From positions 11,173,860 through 11,237,859 of the forward strand of contig JARWIR010000023.1 in assembly GCA_029959085.1 (NCBI GenBank): a stretch of 64,000 nt of DNA. Direction: 5' to 3'. Origin of the DNA: Nemophila menziesii. Lineage: Eukaryota; Streptophyta; Magnoliopsida; Boraginales; Hydrophyllaceae. Made by a program: the position numbers and the translations under genes. This document shows positions 11,077 to 21,739 of this stretch, piece by piece (positions within the stretch are counted from its first letter, which is position 1; each line of letters starts with the position of its first letter). Below the pieces are notes generated by a model. It was given only the letters and a program-made list of their open reading frames with translations. It searched no databases and was not told where the DNA came from.

Positions 11077-11905
11077 TCAATTTCTTAAAAATGCAACAAA
11101 AAAATGAAATACTAAAACTTCTAAAAAATTCAACGACAATAAGTTTTTTGATTTGAACATACAATATATCAAAATACTCCTATAATTCTGGTGGGTCAAA
11201 ATTTGAATGATAATTTGACCAATCATTGTTTTCGGGAAACCTGTAGGAATGTTGTTGGTGTTGTCCTCGTCGTTGTTGTTCCTACGAGAATTGTCGCCTG
11301 AGGTGGAACTTGAAGCATGCATAGGTTTATATTCGGTGAGATCGTTTTTGTTGTTTCTTGAATAAAACATATCTTTGATGTTATAGATATTGTATCTACT
11401 GTTATGAACCCGATTCCAAAAGTTTATCGGCCTTGGTGTTTGATAAAGGCTTTGATTAGGTTGACATGTTATCTGTTTTTCATTTTCTTCATGTCTTGAA
11501 ATAATTTTCAATAGGGATTGAAATCTCTTGGAAACATCGACTCATTCCCTCTATCCATAATATTTAATGAATTATTGTTTGACAAACGATTTTGATAAGT
11601 TGATAAATCCATTGGTGGAACTCCACCTTGGATTGATGAACCTCTAACCTGGATCGGTGGAACTCCGCCTGAGATCGGTGGAGCTCTGACTGGATCAGAG
11701 TTTCTATTCCATGGATCGTTGAATCTTCACTCTGGATTGGTAAAAATCCATCTTGTTGAAGTCTATAGGTCACATACCCATTGAAGCCATTTAAAACAAA
11801 AATATTTTCCAAATAATTAACTCTTAGTGGGGTCGGGTTCATATTTATCATACTTGTAGCCAAATTATATGGCATGGACCTATTACAAGAATTAATAGAA
11901 TTCAT
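11077..11905 (-). pseudogene. Unrecognised Asn/Ser-rich protein, frameshifted (copy A)
   Basis: Minus-strand frames 11905-11564 and 11511-11077 can be read as one product broken by frameshifts near 11700 and 11560-11520. The N-terminal piece starts MNSINSCNRSMPYNLATS. The middle, in the alternate frame, has repeats of the type GGVPPI / GGVPPM. The C-terminal piece carries QITCQPNQSLYQTPRPI, then NIYNIKDMFYSRNNKNDL, PMHASSSTS, and an N/D-rich tail. Counterparts lie in copy B (27000-26682) and copy C (34277-33950 continuing at 40574). The same reading frame is largely kept in three copies, which suggests it was once a coding sequence. I do not recognise a family; a plant regulatory protein with low-complexity tails is a guess only. 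Confidence 0.5.
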
Positions 11906-11914
11906 AGGGGCTTA

Positions 11915-12124
11915 GTTTCCAATGAGGAAGTTCTTATTGCTTGGTTTGTAGTGGACGTGCCAAAATTTCTTGTACCTAATCCAGAAATGTTATATAAATT
12001 CAAAACAAATGGTAGTGGTGTGACCTTCCTTGATGAGTCAACCTCACCATTTGAGTTTGATGATGAATCCTTCACATGCTCTATCTTTCAGATTCCACCA
12101 CCAAAAACCAAATTTAGTAAATAA
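11915..12124 (+). pseudogene. Open plus-strand frame of unknown product, 5'-incomplete (copy A)
   Basis: The open frame has no in-frame ATG near its left limit, reads SNEEVLIAWFVVDVPKF, then NPEMLYKFKTNGS, then SPFEFDDESFTCSIFQIPPP, and stops at TAA 12122. Amino-acid composition looks protein-like, but no family is recognised. Copy C has the same end (to about 40808) with most of the frame deleted. It could be the last exon of a captured gene transcribed divergently from the Asn/Ser-rich frame. Low certainty. Confidence 0.35.
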
Positions 12125-12560
12125 TTAATTAATAATTAAAATTTATAATTAATTAAGGTGCTTTAATTATAGACTTAGCCATTGTATTTGAATTACAAAA
12201 TGGTAACTGTGAGGGGTAATACTCCATATCAGTTTAGCCTAGTCATACACCATATATCCAAATCAGTTAAAAATAAATATATATTATAAAACAAACCACT
12301 CAACAATCCATATTATCTACATAATGAAAACACGACCAAACAAGGCCAGGATCATCTTAAACACCATATTTTAGTCATTTGTATTATTTACATTAATTTT
12401 TTCCACTCATTTCCTTTTTTTTAAAATCACATGCAATTAGTTTTTACAGTTTTCAAAATATCAACATTCACAAGTAATTTTTATTTAATAAAGAAACAGA
12501 TAGTTTCTTTCAAAAAAAAATAAATACAAAGGAAATATTTCACTTAACAAAACTATAGAA

Positions 12561-13632
12561 TCGTATTAGTTTTTCATATAAGAAATATCTAAAAACTTTT
12601 AAAAAGAAAATAAATAATTAGTTTTTACTATTAATAGACTTATAAAATAAAAATAATTATTATATTTTCTTAAAAATACTTTGTAAAATTATATTAATGG
12701 AATTCCACAATTAGAGTTAATAATTTACTTATTTTGTTTTTCTCTTTTTATTTTTATTATTTTAAAATATATAAAAAGAATAGTAAAAGAGATTTATGTC
12801 CATATTACTAAATAAGAGGTATACAATATAGGCCCCTGAATTTGTACTACTAGAATGATTATATACTATTGCATAACTATATTATATATATTTATATAAT
12901 AAAGGATCTCACACATAATTACTCTATGAGCCATTTATTCATAAATACTTTTTAAAAAACTTATTTGCTACAAATATCCACTAATACAATCATTTCTTAA
13001 AAACATTACTTGACATAAATATCCTTATATAATCCTTTTAGTTACTATATTATTTACCAATCTTAGTATACATCTGTTGCACACATCAAATAAAATAAGG
13101 AAAATTCTTTTTTGAACTTCCATAATTGAATAATATAAAGAAAAAAAAGAATTTTATCATGAATTGGGAATACCTCTATACACATTGTAACATCCTTCCT
13201 AACGCAAGGATTTGGATCATTTGACATCTGAAAATTATGATCATACACGCAAATTAATTACATTTCCTTCGCAAAATAAATTTAAAGAAAGACATATGCC
13301 CAAGCATTAGCTCATTCGCAAAGTAGACTTGTAAATTCATACAATACAAAAATTATGATTTTAAAGAAAAATATAATTCATGTAAAATAACCATAAGGGA
13401 CTTATAATTTAATCGATATACACACCAAATTCATATCACATAATAATTAAATTCGAAATCATACTCCAAAGTTATATATACATACAAATTTAAAAATGAT
13501 TTAAAAGTATAAATTAGCACCGTATCAATCTTCTAAGTATAAAAGATTTGATATTATAACTTCGGCAATAAATTAAAACAAGTTTATATTTAATTAATAA
13601 ATGAGCCTATGTAAATTTTTTAACTAAATAGT
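12561..13632. other. AT-rich stretch without recognised features
   Basis: Very AT-rich. The short minus-strand frame 13063-13248 has no recognisable motif. I see no gene, RNA gene or clear transposon end here. Confidence 0.5.
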
Positions 13633-14338
13633 CAGTGGCGTAGGGGTTTGGGGGCAACGCTCTAAAAATCTTTTTTGGATATTTAACAAATGAATATATA
13701 GATTAAATAATATCATATTAAGATAAAAAAAAATTACAATTGTACTTTACGGGTTTGTATTTTCTTAAAAATATTCATAATAGTGGTATTCTCAATTTCT
13801 TACAAATGTCTCTCTCAAAAAAGATACACAAAGAATGATTTAACCATTCTGTGTCACTCATTCGATTTTTCCTTATTTAGTCTTGACAATACGCACAGTT
13901 GAAAATACCCGCTCATACTTAATGCTAAAGTCGAAAGTAAGTAAACTAGCTATGAATCAACTAAAACTAGAGAAAAATTCAAAAAAATCAAGTTATTATC
14001 TTACGAATAATGACTTTCAAATAATTCTTTTGTTATAAAACATATTAAATTAATTATTTAAGGAATAATTTTAGTGATATAAATATATATATATATCTAA
14101 TAGTTAATATTTATTATATTAAAAAAATTATACAAAATAACTGATAAGAAAAATTTAACAACATATTGAAAAAATTATATTAAGCGTAAAATAAATTATT
14201 AAGATTAAAATATATAAGTAAAAAATTAAATGGTTTAAAAACCTAAAATAATTAAATGTACTAAATTATAATTTATTTATTTTAAGAATTAGAAGGCGTG
14301 CTCAAGCCCAACTCTTATTCTATGTACCTCCACCACTG
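13633..14338 (-). mobile_element. Degenerate hAT-type element with CAGTGG termini
   Basis: The left end reads CAGTGGCGTAGGGG (13633) and the right end, reversed, CAGTGGTGGAGG (14338). These resemble the CAGTGGCGGAGCC-type inverted ends of TTF-zinc-finger hAT elements. The ends are imperfect and an 8-bp target duplication is not visible (TAAATAGT left, AATGGAGA right). A remnant of hAT transposase coding lies just inside the left end on the minus strand (13790-13940), which supports the call. Confidence 0.55.
13790..13940 (-). pseudogene. hAT transposase C-terminal (dimerisation) fragment
   Basis: On the minus strand it reads YERVFSTVRIVKTK, corresponding to the conserved hAT C-terminal block (typically SVERSFSAMKIIKT...LRN.M...). 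With a frameshift it goes on through NRMSDTEWLNHSL-like residues. Stops interrupt it. The catalytic DDE region is not visible. Confidence 0.6.
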
Positions 14339-15075
14339 AATGGAGAGATTGAGTTTAATTAAGAACATTAATTTTTTAAATGGAACCGAATGAGATATTA
14401 TATAAATTAATATGTTATTCTTCCATCAATGGTTTGAGGAATGCAATCGAATTGTATTATTGTAATATTAGATTCAAAATTCATCAATTACATAAAAAAG
14501 TTTTAATTAATTGCCCATACAAAAGCTATGATGGATAACAGTAAAGCATCAACCTGAAATAGTAAAAAATAACCATGTCCAATTAAGTGATAAACAACCG
14601 TTAAGTAGCATATGAAAGATATAAAAGACTATAGCAGATATTAATGAAGAAATCAAAATAATTAAATTTAAAAAAGTTGAAACTTTACACGATCCTTAAT
14701 GAAATGAAATAACCATGGTCGGGAGATATGAAATCTAAAGAGAGATGGACACAACATATTAAAGAAATAAGATGAAGATCATTCAGTGGAGGAAAAAATT
14801 GTTATTTTATATAGAGGTACATGTTGTAAGTATATGGGACAGTATTAGAGTTTCACGGAAGTAAACTGGGCAAAGAAAAGCCCAACAAAAACTAGTTAAA
14901 ATTCTGCGATAGCCCACTTGAAAAATCCAATTACTTACCATTGGATTTTTTAATAAAAAGCAGAGCAATTAGATCTCAAATTCAAAAAAAACTGTTTGTC
15001 TTGGACTAACATTGTTATATGAGACAATTACAATCTAAAAACAATTAAATCATGTTTAATACATATAGACTATAA
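14339..15075. other. AT-rich flank left of copy B
   Basis: No gene recognised. Its right edge, A at 15075, is the unoccupied equivalent of the Helitron target site seen at 7192/7193. Confidence 0.5.
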
Positions 15076-15249
15076 TACTCTTAAACTATGTCAATCTGGC
15101 TAAATTTTTCCCATTAAATTTTTTTTTATCAGTTAGTTTAACAAAAAAATTCAAATCAATTTTGTTCGTCAAAAAGTTTCTGGTAAAAAATTATCCAACG
15201 CGTATTCTATGGCCAAATTTTATCAACCAAAAATAATTTCTACCAAAAT

Positions 15250-16090
15250 TTTATATAGTTATTTGGTAGGACAAATTATATCAAATTTGGAAGTTTATGT
15301 TTTTTTGGTGGAAAAACTCACCAAATTATATTTCAGTTTATTTTATTATTTTTCACCAAACTATTTTTGAGTTTATACATTTTGGTTTATGTTGTTGTTT
15401 GGTAAATCAAATTTCAGTAAATTATGTTTTGAATTTTATGGTGTTGTTGGTAGAAAAAATTCTAACAAAATATTTTTGATTTATGTTGTTTGGTAGAGAA
15501 ATTACATTTGCGGTTATGTTTTTTATGGTGGGACAAAATTTTACGTGAATAAATTTGAGTATATGTTGTTTGGTTGAAAAATTCACCAAACAACATTTAC
15601 GTTATTTTTATGGATTAAATTTCGAAAAAAATACATTTAAGAATATATTTTTGTTTTATGGAAAAATTCTACCACACGAGTTTAGATTACGTTGTTGTTT
15701 AATGAGACAAATCCCACAAAATGTATTTTGATTTATGTTGTTGTTTTGTTGGACAAATCCTACCAAAATATAGTTGGATATATATTGTTGTATAGTGAAA
15801 AATATCACTAAATCATATTTTATTTTATGATACTCTTTGGTGGAACAAATATTACAAGTATACATTTGATTATTTGTTGTTTGGTAGCAAGATCGACAAA
15901 ACAATATTTAGATTTATGTAATTATCTAGTGGGTAGAATAAATCTCACCATATCACATTTGGTTTATGTTATTACATAATGGAATTCACTTAACAATATA
16001 TATTCATATTTATTTTAATTAGCGAGACAAATTGCAGAAATATATATTTACGTTTATATTATTTTATAGTGGGATAAATTTTATAAACCT
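15250..16090. repeat. Degenerate hairpin minisatellite (copy B)
   Basis: Counterpart of 7350-8230, with the same TTTGGT...ACCAAA units and 'ttatgttgttg' spacers. The frames 15297-15479 (+) and 15656-15904 (-) are by-products of the repeats. Confidence 0.7.
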
Positions 16091-16890
16091 ACATTTGCAA
16101 ATATGCATATATAACACATCTAATATCATGTTCATAGTCATTAACATTTAACACTTTTCATGTCTCTCATACATCTTTTTTTGAAATAAAAGTGAAATGA
16201 CTATGCTTCTATGTTTTCTATTTTAATATTTAACGGAAAGAATTAATAAACACTTGCCCCAAAATGTTAAATTTATACTAGAATTCTTTGAACCTAATGA
16301 AACAAAAACTATTAAATTACATTGTCTAAGATAAAAAAATGTTACAAATAATCATGCGCTAATTATATTAGAATGTTATTTGCCTTAATTTATGTCAATC
16401 ACTAGAACAACTATAGACAAAATTAATAAATTTTGTTACTACAATAATTATAGACATTATATATAAAAACTTGCATCTCATGAAAACGTTTAAAATATCT
16501 CACAACTTTAGAATAAAACAATGTTAAAAATCTTTGATATGTATGAAATTTCTTAAGAAGACTTCATTAGCTCCAAAGTAGGTCCTGGATATGGTTCATC
16601 GACACCCAATGCTCCTAGAGATTTTACATCTACTGATTATAGAGGATTTAATTGGATTCGGTTTGAATTATGAACATACTAAAGGGAGGTTTGAATGGAA
16701 TTTAGTAAAATGTTATACTGAGGTTAGACGGGGTGACTCTCTATGTATTACCTAAACATTTAGGGGTTAGAGTATGGTCTTGATTCTACACAATCTCTTC
16801 ATATATATAACTAAGCTATTTCGATATATTCTCAGAAATATTAGTTGATGTTTGAATTAACAAATATTGATCGTTGTAAATCTTCATGTG

Positions 16891-17058
16891 ATGGTACCAA
16901 CTTCTTCGCATGTGAACGAAAGGGTCCCACTTAAGACTGGTCACATTGCTAGGTTTAATGTGAGAGTTTTAGAAACCGCGAGGCTCTCCATCAACGTTCT
17001 TGGAGCTTTTGGTGATCTCGCTAAGAAAAAAACTTTTTGGGCTCTTTTCCATCTTTGA
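16891..17058 (+). pseudogene. Captured first exon of glucose-6-phosphate dehydrogenase (copy B)
   Basis: Fifty-six codons, uninterrupted from ATG 16891 to TGA 17056-17058. The product reads [18 protein letters not shown]..., then [20 protein letters not shown], and stops after FHL. It is the N-terminal NADP-binding part of G6PD with the GASGDLA Ser replaced by Phe, shared by all three copies, so the change predates their duplication. It is too short to be an enzyme. APT exons follow in antisense 143 bp downstream. Confidence 0.8.
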
Positions 17059-17200
17059 CACACACACTCAACCACATCAACAACAACACGCTCTTTAAAT
17101 TAAACAACTTAAACACAAGAATTTTTAGTTAATCATATTTATATATAAAAAAACATATTATTGTTTCTTCAACGTTATAAACTTACCAAGTATCATATTT

Positions 17201-17582
17201 CCTGTTCTTAAGGTTTCACTAGTTGCAATAATATCATCACCTACTAAGGCATTGTCTATAGGTTGTACAACCCAACATCCATATCTATTTTCTCTTAACC
17301 ATACTATAGTACTTTTCTACAATTACCTCTCTTGATACATAATTAGGATTTTCAGTACTTGGATTGAGTAAGATAAAGTTAGAATCTATTAAACTGGTAG
17401 TCAATGAATCCACACAAAAACTCACACAAAATGTTATAATGTATTGTAAGATGTGATGAATCATTCTAATAAATGAAACAAGAAAATTAAATAAATCTCG
17501 CAATTTCCTGGGTGTCCTCATAGGAATATGTTTGTCCCCAATAGCTAACGCGATTAGAGGACCAAATATAAAACCTCTTGCC
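17201..17582 (-). pseudogene. Captured APT exons, antisense (copy B)
   Basis: Same arrangement as 9322-9702. The ARGFIFGP...PMRT piece is at about 17582-17498 and the degenerate PRPP loop piece (VGDDIIATSETL-like) at about 17330-17201. The minus-strand frame 17521-17285 spans the intron-like gap and both edges, which is not a natural protein. Differences from copy A are scattered single bases. Confidence 0.75.
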
Positions 17583-18083
17583 TTTATAAATGCATTGTTT
17601 CATCGAGATCAATCAGTTACATTATTCATTTAGAAATTGGATATATATAATCAAAGGAACATACTAATAACCATCATTAAAAGTAGGGGTAAGAGAAGTT
17701 TAATACAACAATGAGTCTCTCAGCTTATTTAAAGGTGATAACTCCAAATAATTGTAACTAAATGTCAAAATTGCTGAAAAATGTTTCAATTAATAAAAAA
17801 ATTAAAATAAGCAGCCAAATGGATAAAGCTATAATATACTATTAATTTAAAATGTACAAATGAATGAATGGAATAAAATATCTTCGGCAACAAGATTGAT
17901 TTTTTTTTCTTTACATCTCGACAAACAAAACTAATGTAACCTTAAAAGACACTTGATCAAGTAACAATGTTGTTATATCATAAAAAATAGTCCATGTACA
18001 TCTATTTCCACTTTTGTTAATAAGCTCAAAACACAATCCTTGAGGTGAAAAAATTCTTCTAAATCCATGGAAGATTCTAGTAT

Positions 18084-18088
18084 AAGTT
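18084..18088. repeat. Target site duplication of LARD1 (left), AAGTT
   Basis: AAGTT here is repeated at 25693-25697, immediately after the 3' LTR. Copy A has a single AAGTT in the same sequence context. Confidence 0.93.
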
Positions 18089-19906
18089 TGATGTCTCCCG
18101 TTTTGTTCTAATTATTAGCCCTTGGAGACATCCTTTTAGGTAAATAAATGACTTAGTTGATAGACTTTTTAAGCTTAATTGATCATATTGCACTTTCTCC
18201 CCTTCGAAATTAACTATTTGCCGAATCTGAGCTTTTGTGCCTAAATTTGACTATTTTAATGCAAAGTTAATCGGTTCTTGAATTTCATGAAAGACCAATC
18301 CAAGGAGGAGAAGTGAGAATAAAGTCCTAGTGTATTTTAGAGTGTTAGGAAATGATTTTGAGTCGAGTTTCTATTTTTAGAGTACACTTTCCTATTTCGT
18401 TTTCTTGATTTATTGATTTATTCTTTTTAAGCATATGCGGTTTAATGATTTATTTAATGTGAAGCTTTAAGAGATAAATGGTAATTACTTAGAGATCTAG
18501 TCAAGATAAAGATGAAAGGAAAGAAGATTTACATGGAAATAAGAAGATTTAGAAAAGATTTATTCAAAGGAGGAAAAGATAAAGCTGCCTTGTGAATCTG
18601 AAAATCCAGCCACGTTTTAGATATTAAATCATAATTAAAGATTGGCTAGGATTCTGGACGAGTGGTCTGCACCAATAGAAAGCTCTTTCCAAGACAAGCA
18701 GTTTCATATATTGGAACTTCTCAAACGGATAAGTATTGAAAAAGATATAACCAAATCAAATCAGCAGCAAAATCTTACCTTTCCTAGATTTTAGGGTGAA
18801 GAATTAAAGAGACCTTGATTTATCTTTTACTCCAAGTAAATTCGACCTAGGGGTTTCCAACACCTATAAATACACCCCTTAGACCTCATAATTCAGTACC
18901 TCTCATTAATCTTTCCATTCTTAACATCCTTAGAGAGAGAGTCACAACAACCTCTCAATTATTATTCAATATATACATCTTTAGAGAGAGAGTCAGAGAC
19001 TTCAAGAGCAAGAAGGCAAAGGAGAAGCTAGAGCTGGAGGAATTCTGTTCTTCCATCAACAGTCATCTAATCCTTAGGTTATATATTTCTTTTCTGTAAT
19101 TAAATATGATGTCTTTCTATTTAGTTTTAGTATTTAATATTTCCATGAGCTAAACTTTTATATACTTGAGAATCGCAATAAAGGGATGAACCCTAATTAA
19201 TATAATTTATGTTTTGAATTTGGGATTGTTTAGATTTAAATTGAATTAGGTCTTAGATATTGGATATTACTTTGTTCATAATCACTATTTCTTTTCCGTA
19301 CAACTAGAGATAGATTTTAGTATCTGGGCTATTCACTTTAGTGACGAAGTGATCATCCGACAGGGGGGTTTGAATACAAATCTAGGTAATACCCGTGTAA
19401 TGTCCGTTACTGACCGACAGGCTTAACTAGTTACATAGCCAATGAGGTAAAATCATATCATCCGAAGAGGCATATTCGACCATACAGGTGTTTGTGATAC
19501 TTTAGGATAGCTCCTAGATCCACCCGACAGGGGGCTAGGAGATATTAGAGTCCCGAATAATATTATAATTCCGATTCTACCCTTAAACAAAGCATAGGTT
19601 ATATTGATTAGATGGATTCCTTGCGAGACTCAAGTATCTCTCTTATCTAAAGTCAGTCTTTTATTTTCTTTTATTTAATTCAATTTAGTCTTTATTTATT
19701 TGCATCTTAGTAAACCAAACAAAAATCTATTATTTACTTTTCTGTTAAACAATTATTCTTGCTATCTGATTAATACTGGAGTTGAACCTAATCCGTCCCT
19801 GAGAACGAACTCGATTTATCGAATATTACTTGGACAACCGTACACTTGCGTTAATTGTGGTTCCTTTATTTTTGCACTTTATTTTATAACACACCAGGAC
19901 CCACCA
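18089..19906 (+). mobile_element. LARD1 5' LTR
   Basis: 1,818 bp, TG...CA. It contains a TATA box (18865-18872), a terminal inverted pair GATGTCTCC (18090-18098) / GGAGACATC (18124-18132), and a downstream segment with GAGAACGAAC near 19800. The frame 19700-19936 crosses the LTR/PBS border and is not a gene. Confidence 0.92.
18865..18872 (+). promoter_or_regulatory. Probable TATA box of LARD1 5' LTR
   Basis: TATAAATA in the context CACCTATAAATACACC. The same context occurs in the 3' LTR (24651) and, on the minus strand, in both LARD2 LTRs, so it is conserved between diverged elements. Confidence 0.7.
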
Positions 19907-19912
19907 AGTTTT

Positions 19913-19930
19913 TGGCGCCGCTGCCGGAGA
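19913..19930 (+). promoter_or_regulatory. Primer binding site, tRNA-Asp type (LARD1)
   Basis: TGGCGCCGCTGCCGGAGA starts 6 bases after the 5' LTR. It is complementary to the 3' end of plant tRNA-Asp(GTC), with two mismatches from the usual TGGCGCCGTTGCCGGGGA. Confidence 0.85.
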
Positions 19931-20066
19931 CGGTAGCGTGAGACCCCGGTGTTAATCTTTAGTAGTTTTAATTGTTTATTTATTTTTTCAGTTTTACGCT
20001 TGGTTTTTGTTTTTGTTTTTGTTGTACAGATTTTTATTCAGGTAATGCTCAAGAGGTTTATTGAAT

Positions 20067-21242
20067 ATGTATAGAGGACATTACCCGGATCCCGATCCAT
20101 ATGACTATTAGGAAGACTCTTCGGGACAACAACAATGGGGTAGTAACTTCTACCAACAACCTTATCAATACCCGCAAGAGCAGGATTGGAACAATCAATG
20201 GATCAGGAATAATCAACAACAATCATCATATCACTATCCCCAAGAGCAAGGATGAAACAACCAATGGGTTGGAAACATTCAACAACCTCCACCTCATCAC
20301 TATCAGCAAGAAATTGACAATGATATACGTTCTAAACTCCAGCGCTTAGTAGAGGTAACTAACGCCACCCATGCACGCATGCAACAGATGGTAGAAGAAT
20401 GGGGTAGTATGTCTTATGAAGATTCCACTCCCCCGAGGGATGGAAGCGATCAATCGGGAAAAGTAGTGGAGGAGGAGGTGTTGAAGGAAGATATTAGTGA
20501 TAGTGATATGACTACCATGCCGGTTATAAATTAAGACCACCATGTGGTTGCGAATCTTGTTAGCATGGTGGAAGAAGGAGTAGCAACGAAAATCCTAGAA
20601 ATTGAAACTGAGGTTGCTATTCCTATGGTGCGTGCACATGATCAAGATACTGAACGCAAACAAGAAAAAGAGGTGATCGAGATTAAGATTCCACATCAAG
20701 TATATGATGAGGTAATAGTGGAAGATTGGGTTGAAGACGAAGACGAATGTGAAGTGGTTGAGGTATCCACCGAAGAATTCAAAATTCACAATACAATAGA
20801 AGTTGAACCTCCGCCACAAAAAGTTCACCAATCACTATCTCCACCAAAAATCATCATTAGAGATAAAATATTGGAATCACCTCTATTATTACAAATGATC
20901 AATAGGTGCTACGCAAGAAAGGTGCTACACCGCGAGAGTAAAGCGGCAAGGAGGAGCACCTACCCACCACACTTTAAAGAGGAACGCGAGATTGAAGAGA
21001 ATGATAATGAGTTTATACCGTTGAGGGCGGTTATCTACTATCGTGTGGTGAAGAATAAGTTTCGTCGTGAAAGTAAGAAGGCGGAACGGAGATACTACCC
21101 TCCCCCTTTCAGAGATCGATTGAATAAAATTTTAAGGGGGAAGGTTTCAAAGCTTACATGCCAAGGACGAGGCGAATTCAAGCGGAGGAGAACCGCAAGG
21201 GCCTCAATACCATCTTCATGGGAGGTAACGCGTCGAACTTAA
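20067..21242 (+). pseudogene. Gag-like reading frame of LARD1 with three in-frame stops
   Basis: A single frame of 392 codons runs from ATG 20067 to TAA 21240, interrupted only by TAG 20109, TGA 20253 and TAA 20532. The first third is rich in Gln/Asn/Tyr/Pro (QQQWGSNFYQQPYQYPQEQ, then a similar repeat), as in N-terminal extensions of plant gypsy gag-like proteins. The rest, open from 20544, is acidic (EDWVEDEDECEVVEV) and then strongly basic, with two copies of a motif like RESKxAxRxxYPPxF (about 20930-20970 and 21065-21110). No capsid, zinc knuckle or protease motif is visible. The long open tail suggests decay is fairly recent. Whether it ever made a functional protein is unknown. Confidence 0.6.
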
Positions 21243-21423
21243 AGACGTAATAAACAAAAGTGCTTCTTGGGAGACAACCCATGTTTAATTTTTATTTAAG
21301 TTTTTCATTCTAAGTTAGTGTCGAGTTTTAGTGTCTACTTTTAAAAGAAATGAGAAGGGTAGTGTGTTAATGGTGCAGGAATCGAGTTTGGGGTGCTAGG
21401 AGGGAAAAATTCGGCGCGAGGTC

Positions 21424-21736
21424 CGGTATACCGCCCCAGAACCCCGGTATACCGCAGGAAGAAAACCCGTGTCACGTGTTACTCACGTGGGTTTTAATCA
21501 GAAAGGAGAAAAAAAATTCGATGCGCGGTCCGGTATACCGCGTGAGATCTCCGGTATACCGCAGGAGGGAAAAACCCGTACCACGGGTTAGGTACCGCGG
21601 GTTTTTGGACGTAAAAGAGATATTGAACAGTAGCAAAAAACCCGTGCCACGGGGTATATATCACGGGTTCTTGGCAGAGACGAAAATTTGGAGCAGCAGA
21701 AGCTGCGGTATACCGCGGGTCATGCCCGGTGTACCG
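21424..21736. repeat. Cluster of CGGTATACCG palindromes in LARD1
   Basis: The perfect 10-bp palindrome CGGTATACCG occurs at 21424, 21445, 21531, 21552 and 21706, and once with one change (CGGTGTACCG) at 21727. Between them lie inverted stretches such as AAACCCGT...ACGGGTTT. The block is GC- and CpG-rich in an AT-rich window and forms two to three imperfect units of about 105 bp. The frame 21476-21832 runs through it and is unlikely to be a gene. Confidence 0.85.
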
Positions 21737-21739
21737 CGC

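Larger units (their letters stand above)
7193..12560. repeat. Copy A of the long gene-capturing repeat family
   Basis: From 7193 it aligns with copy B (15076 onward, then 25693 onward). Its later part, from about 10300, aligns with copy C (32790-34282, then 40574-41240). In order it contains a hairpin-forming minisatellite, a G6PD exon, antisense APT exons, a TA/TG microsatellite, block X, and the Asn/Ser-rich reading frame. Copy A lacks LARD1, LARD2 and the 33587 MITE, so it documents their empty target sites. Relative to copy B it has lost about 68 bp near 10090. The right limit is set by where similarity with copy C ends (12560 versus 41240). Confidence 0.85.

Noticed and set aside
20346..20831. 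Minus-strand frames at 20346-20543 and 20595-20831
   Set aside because: Antisense to the gag-like frame of LARD1.
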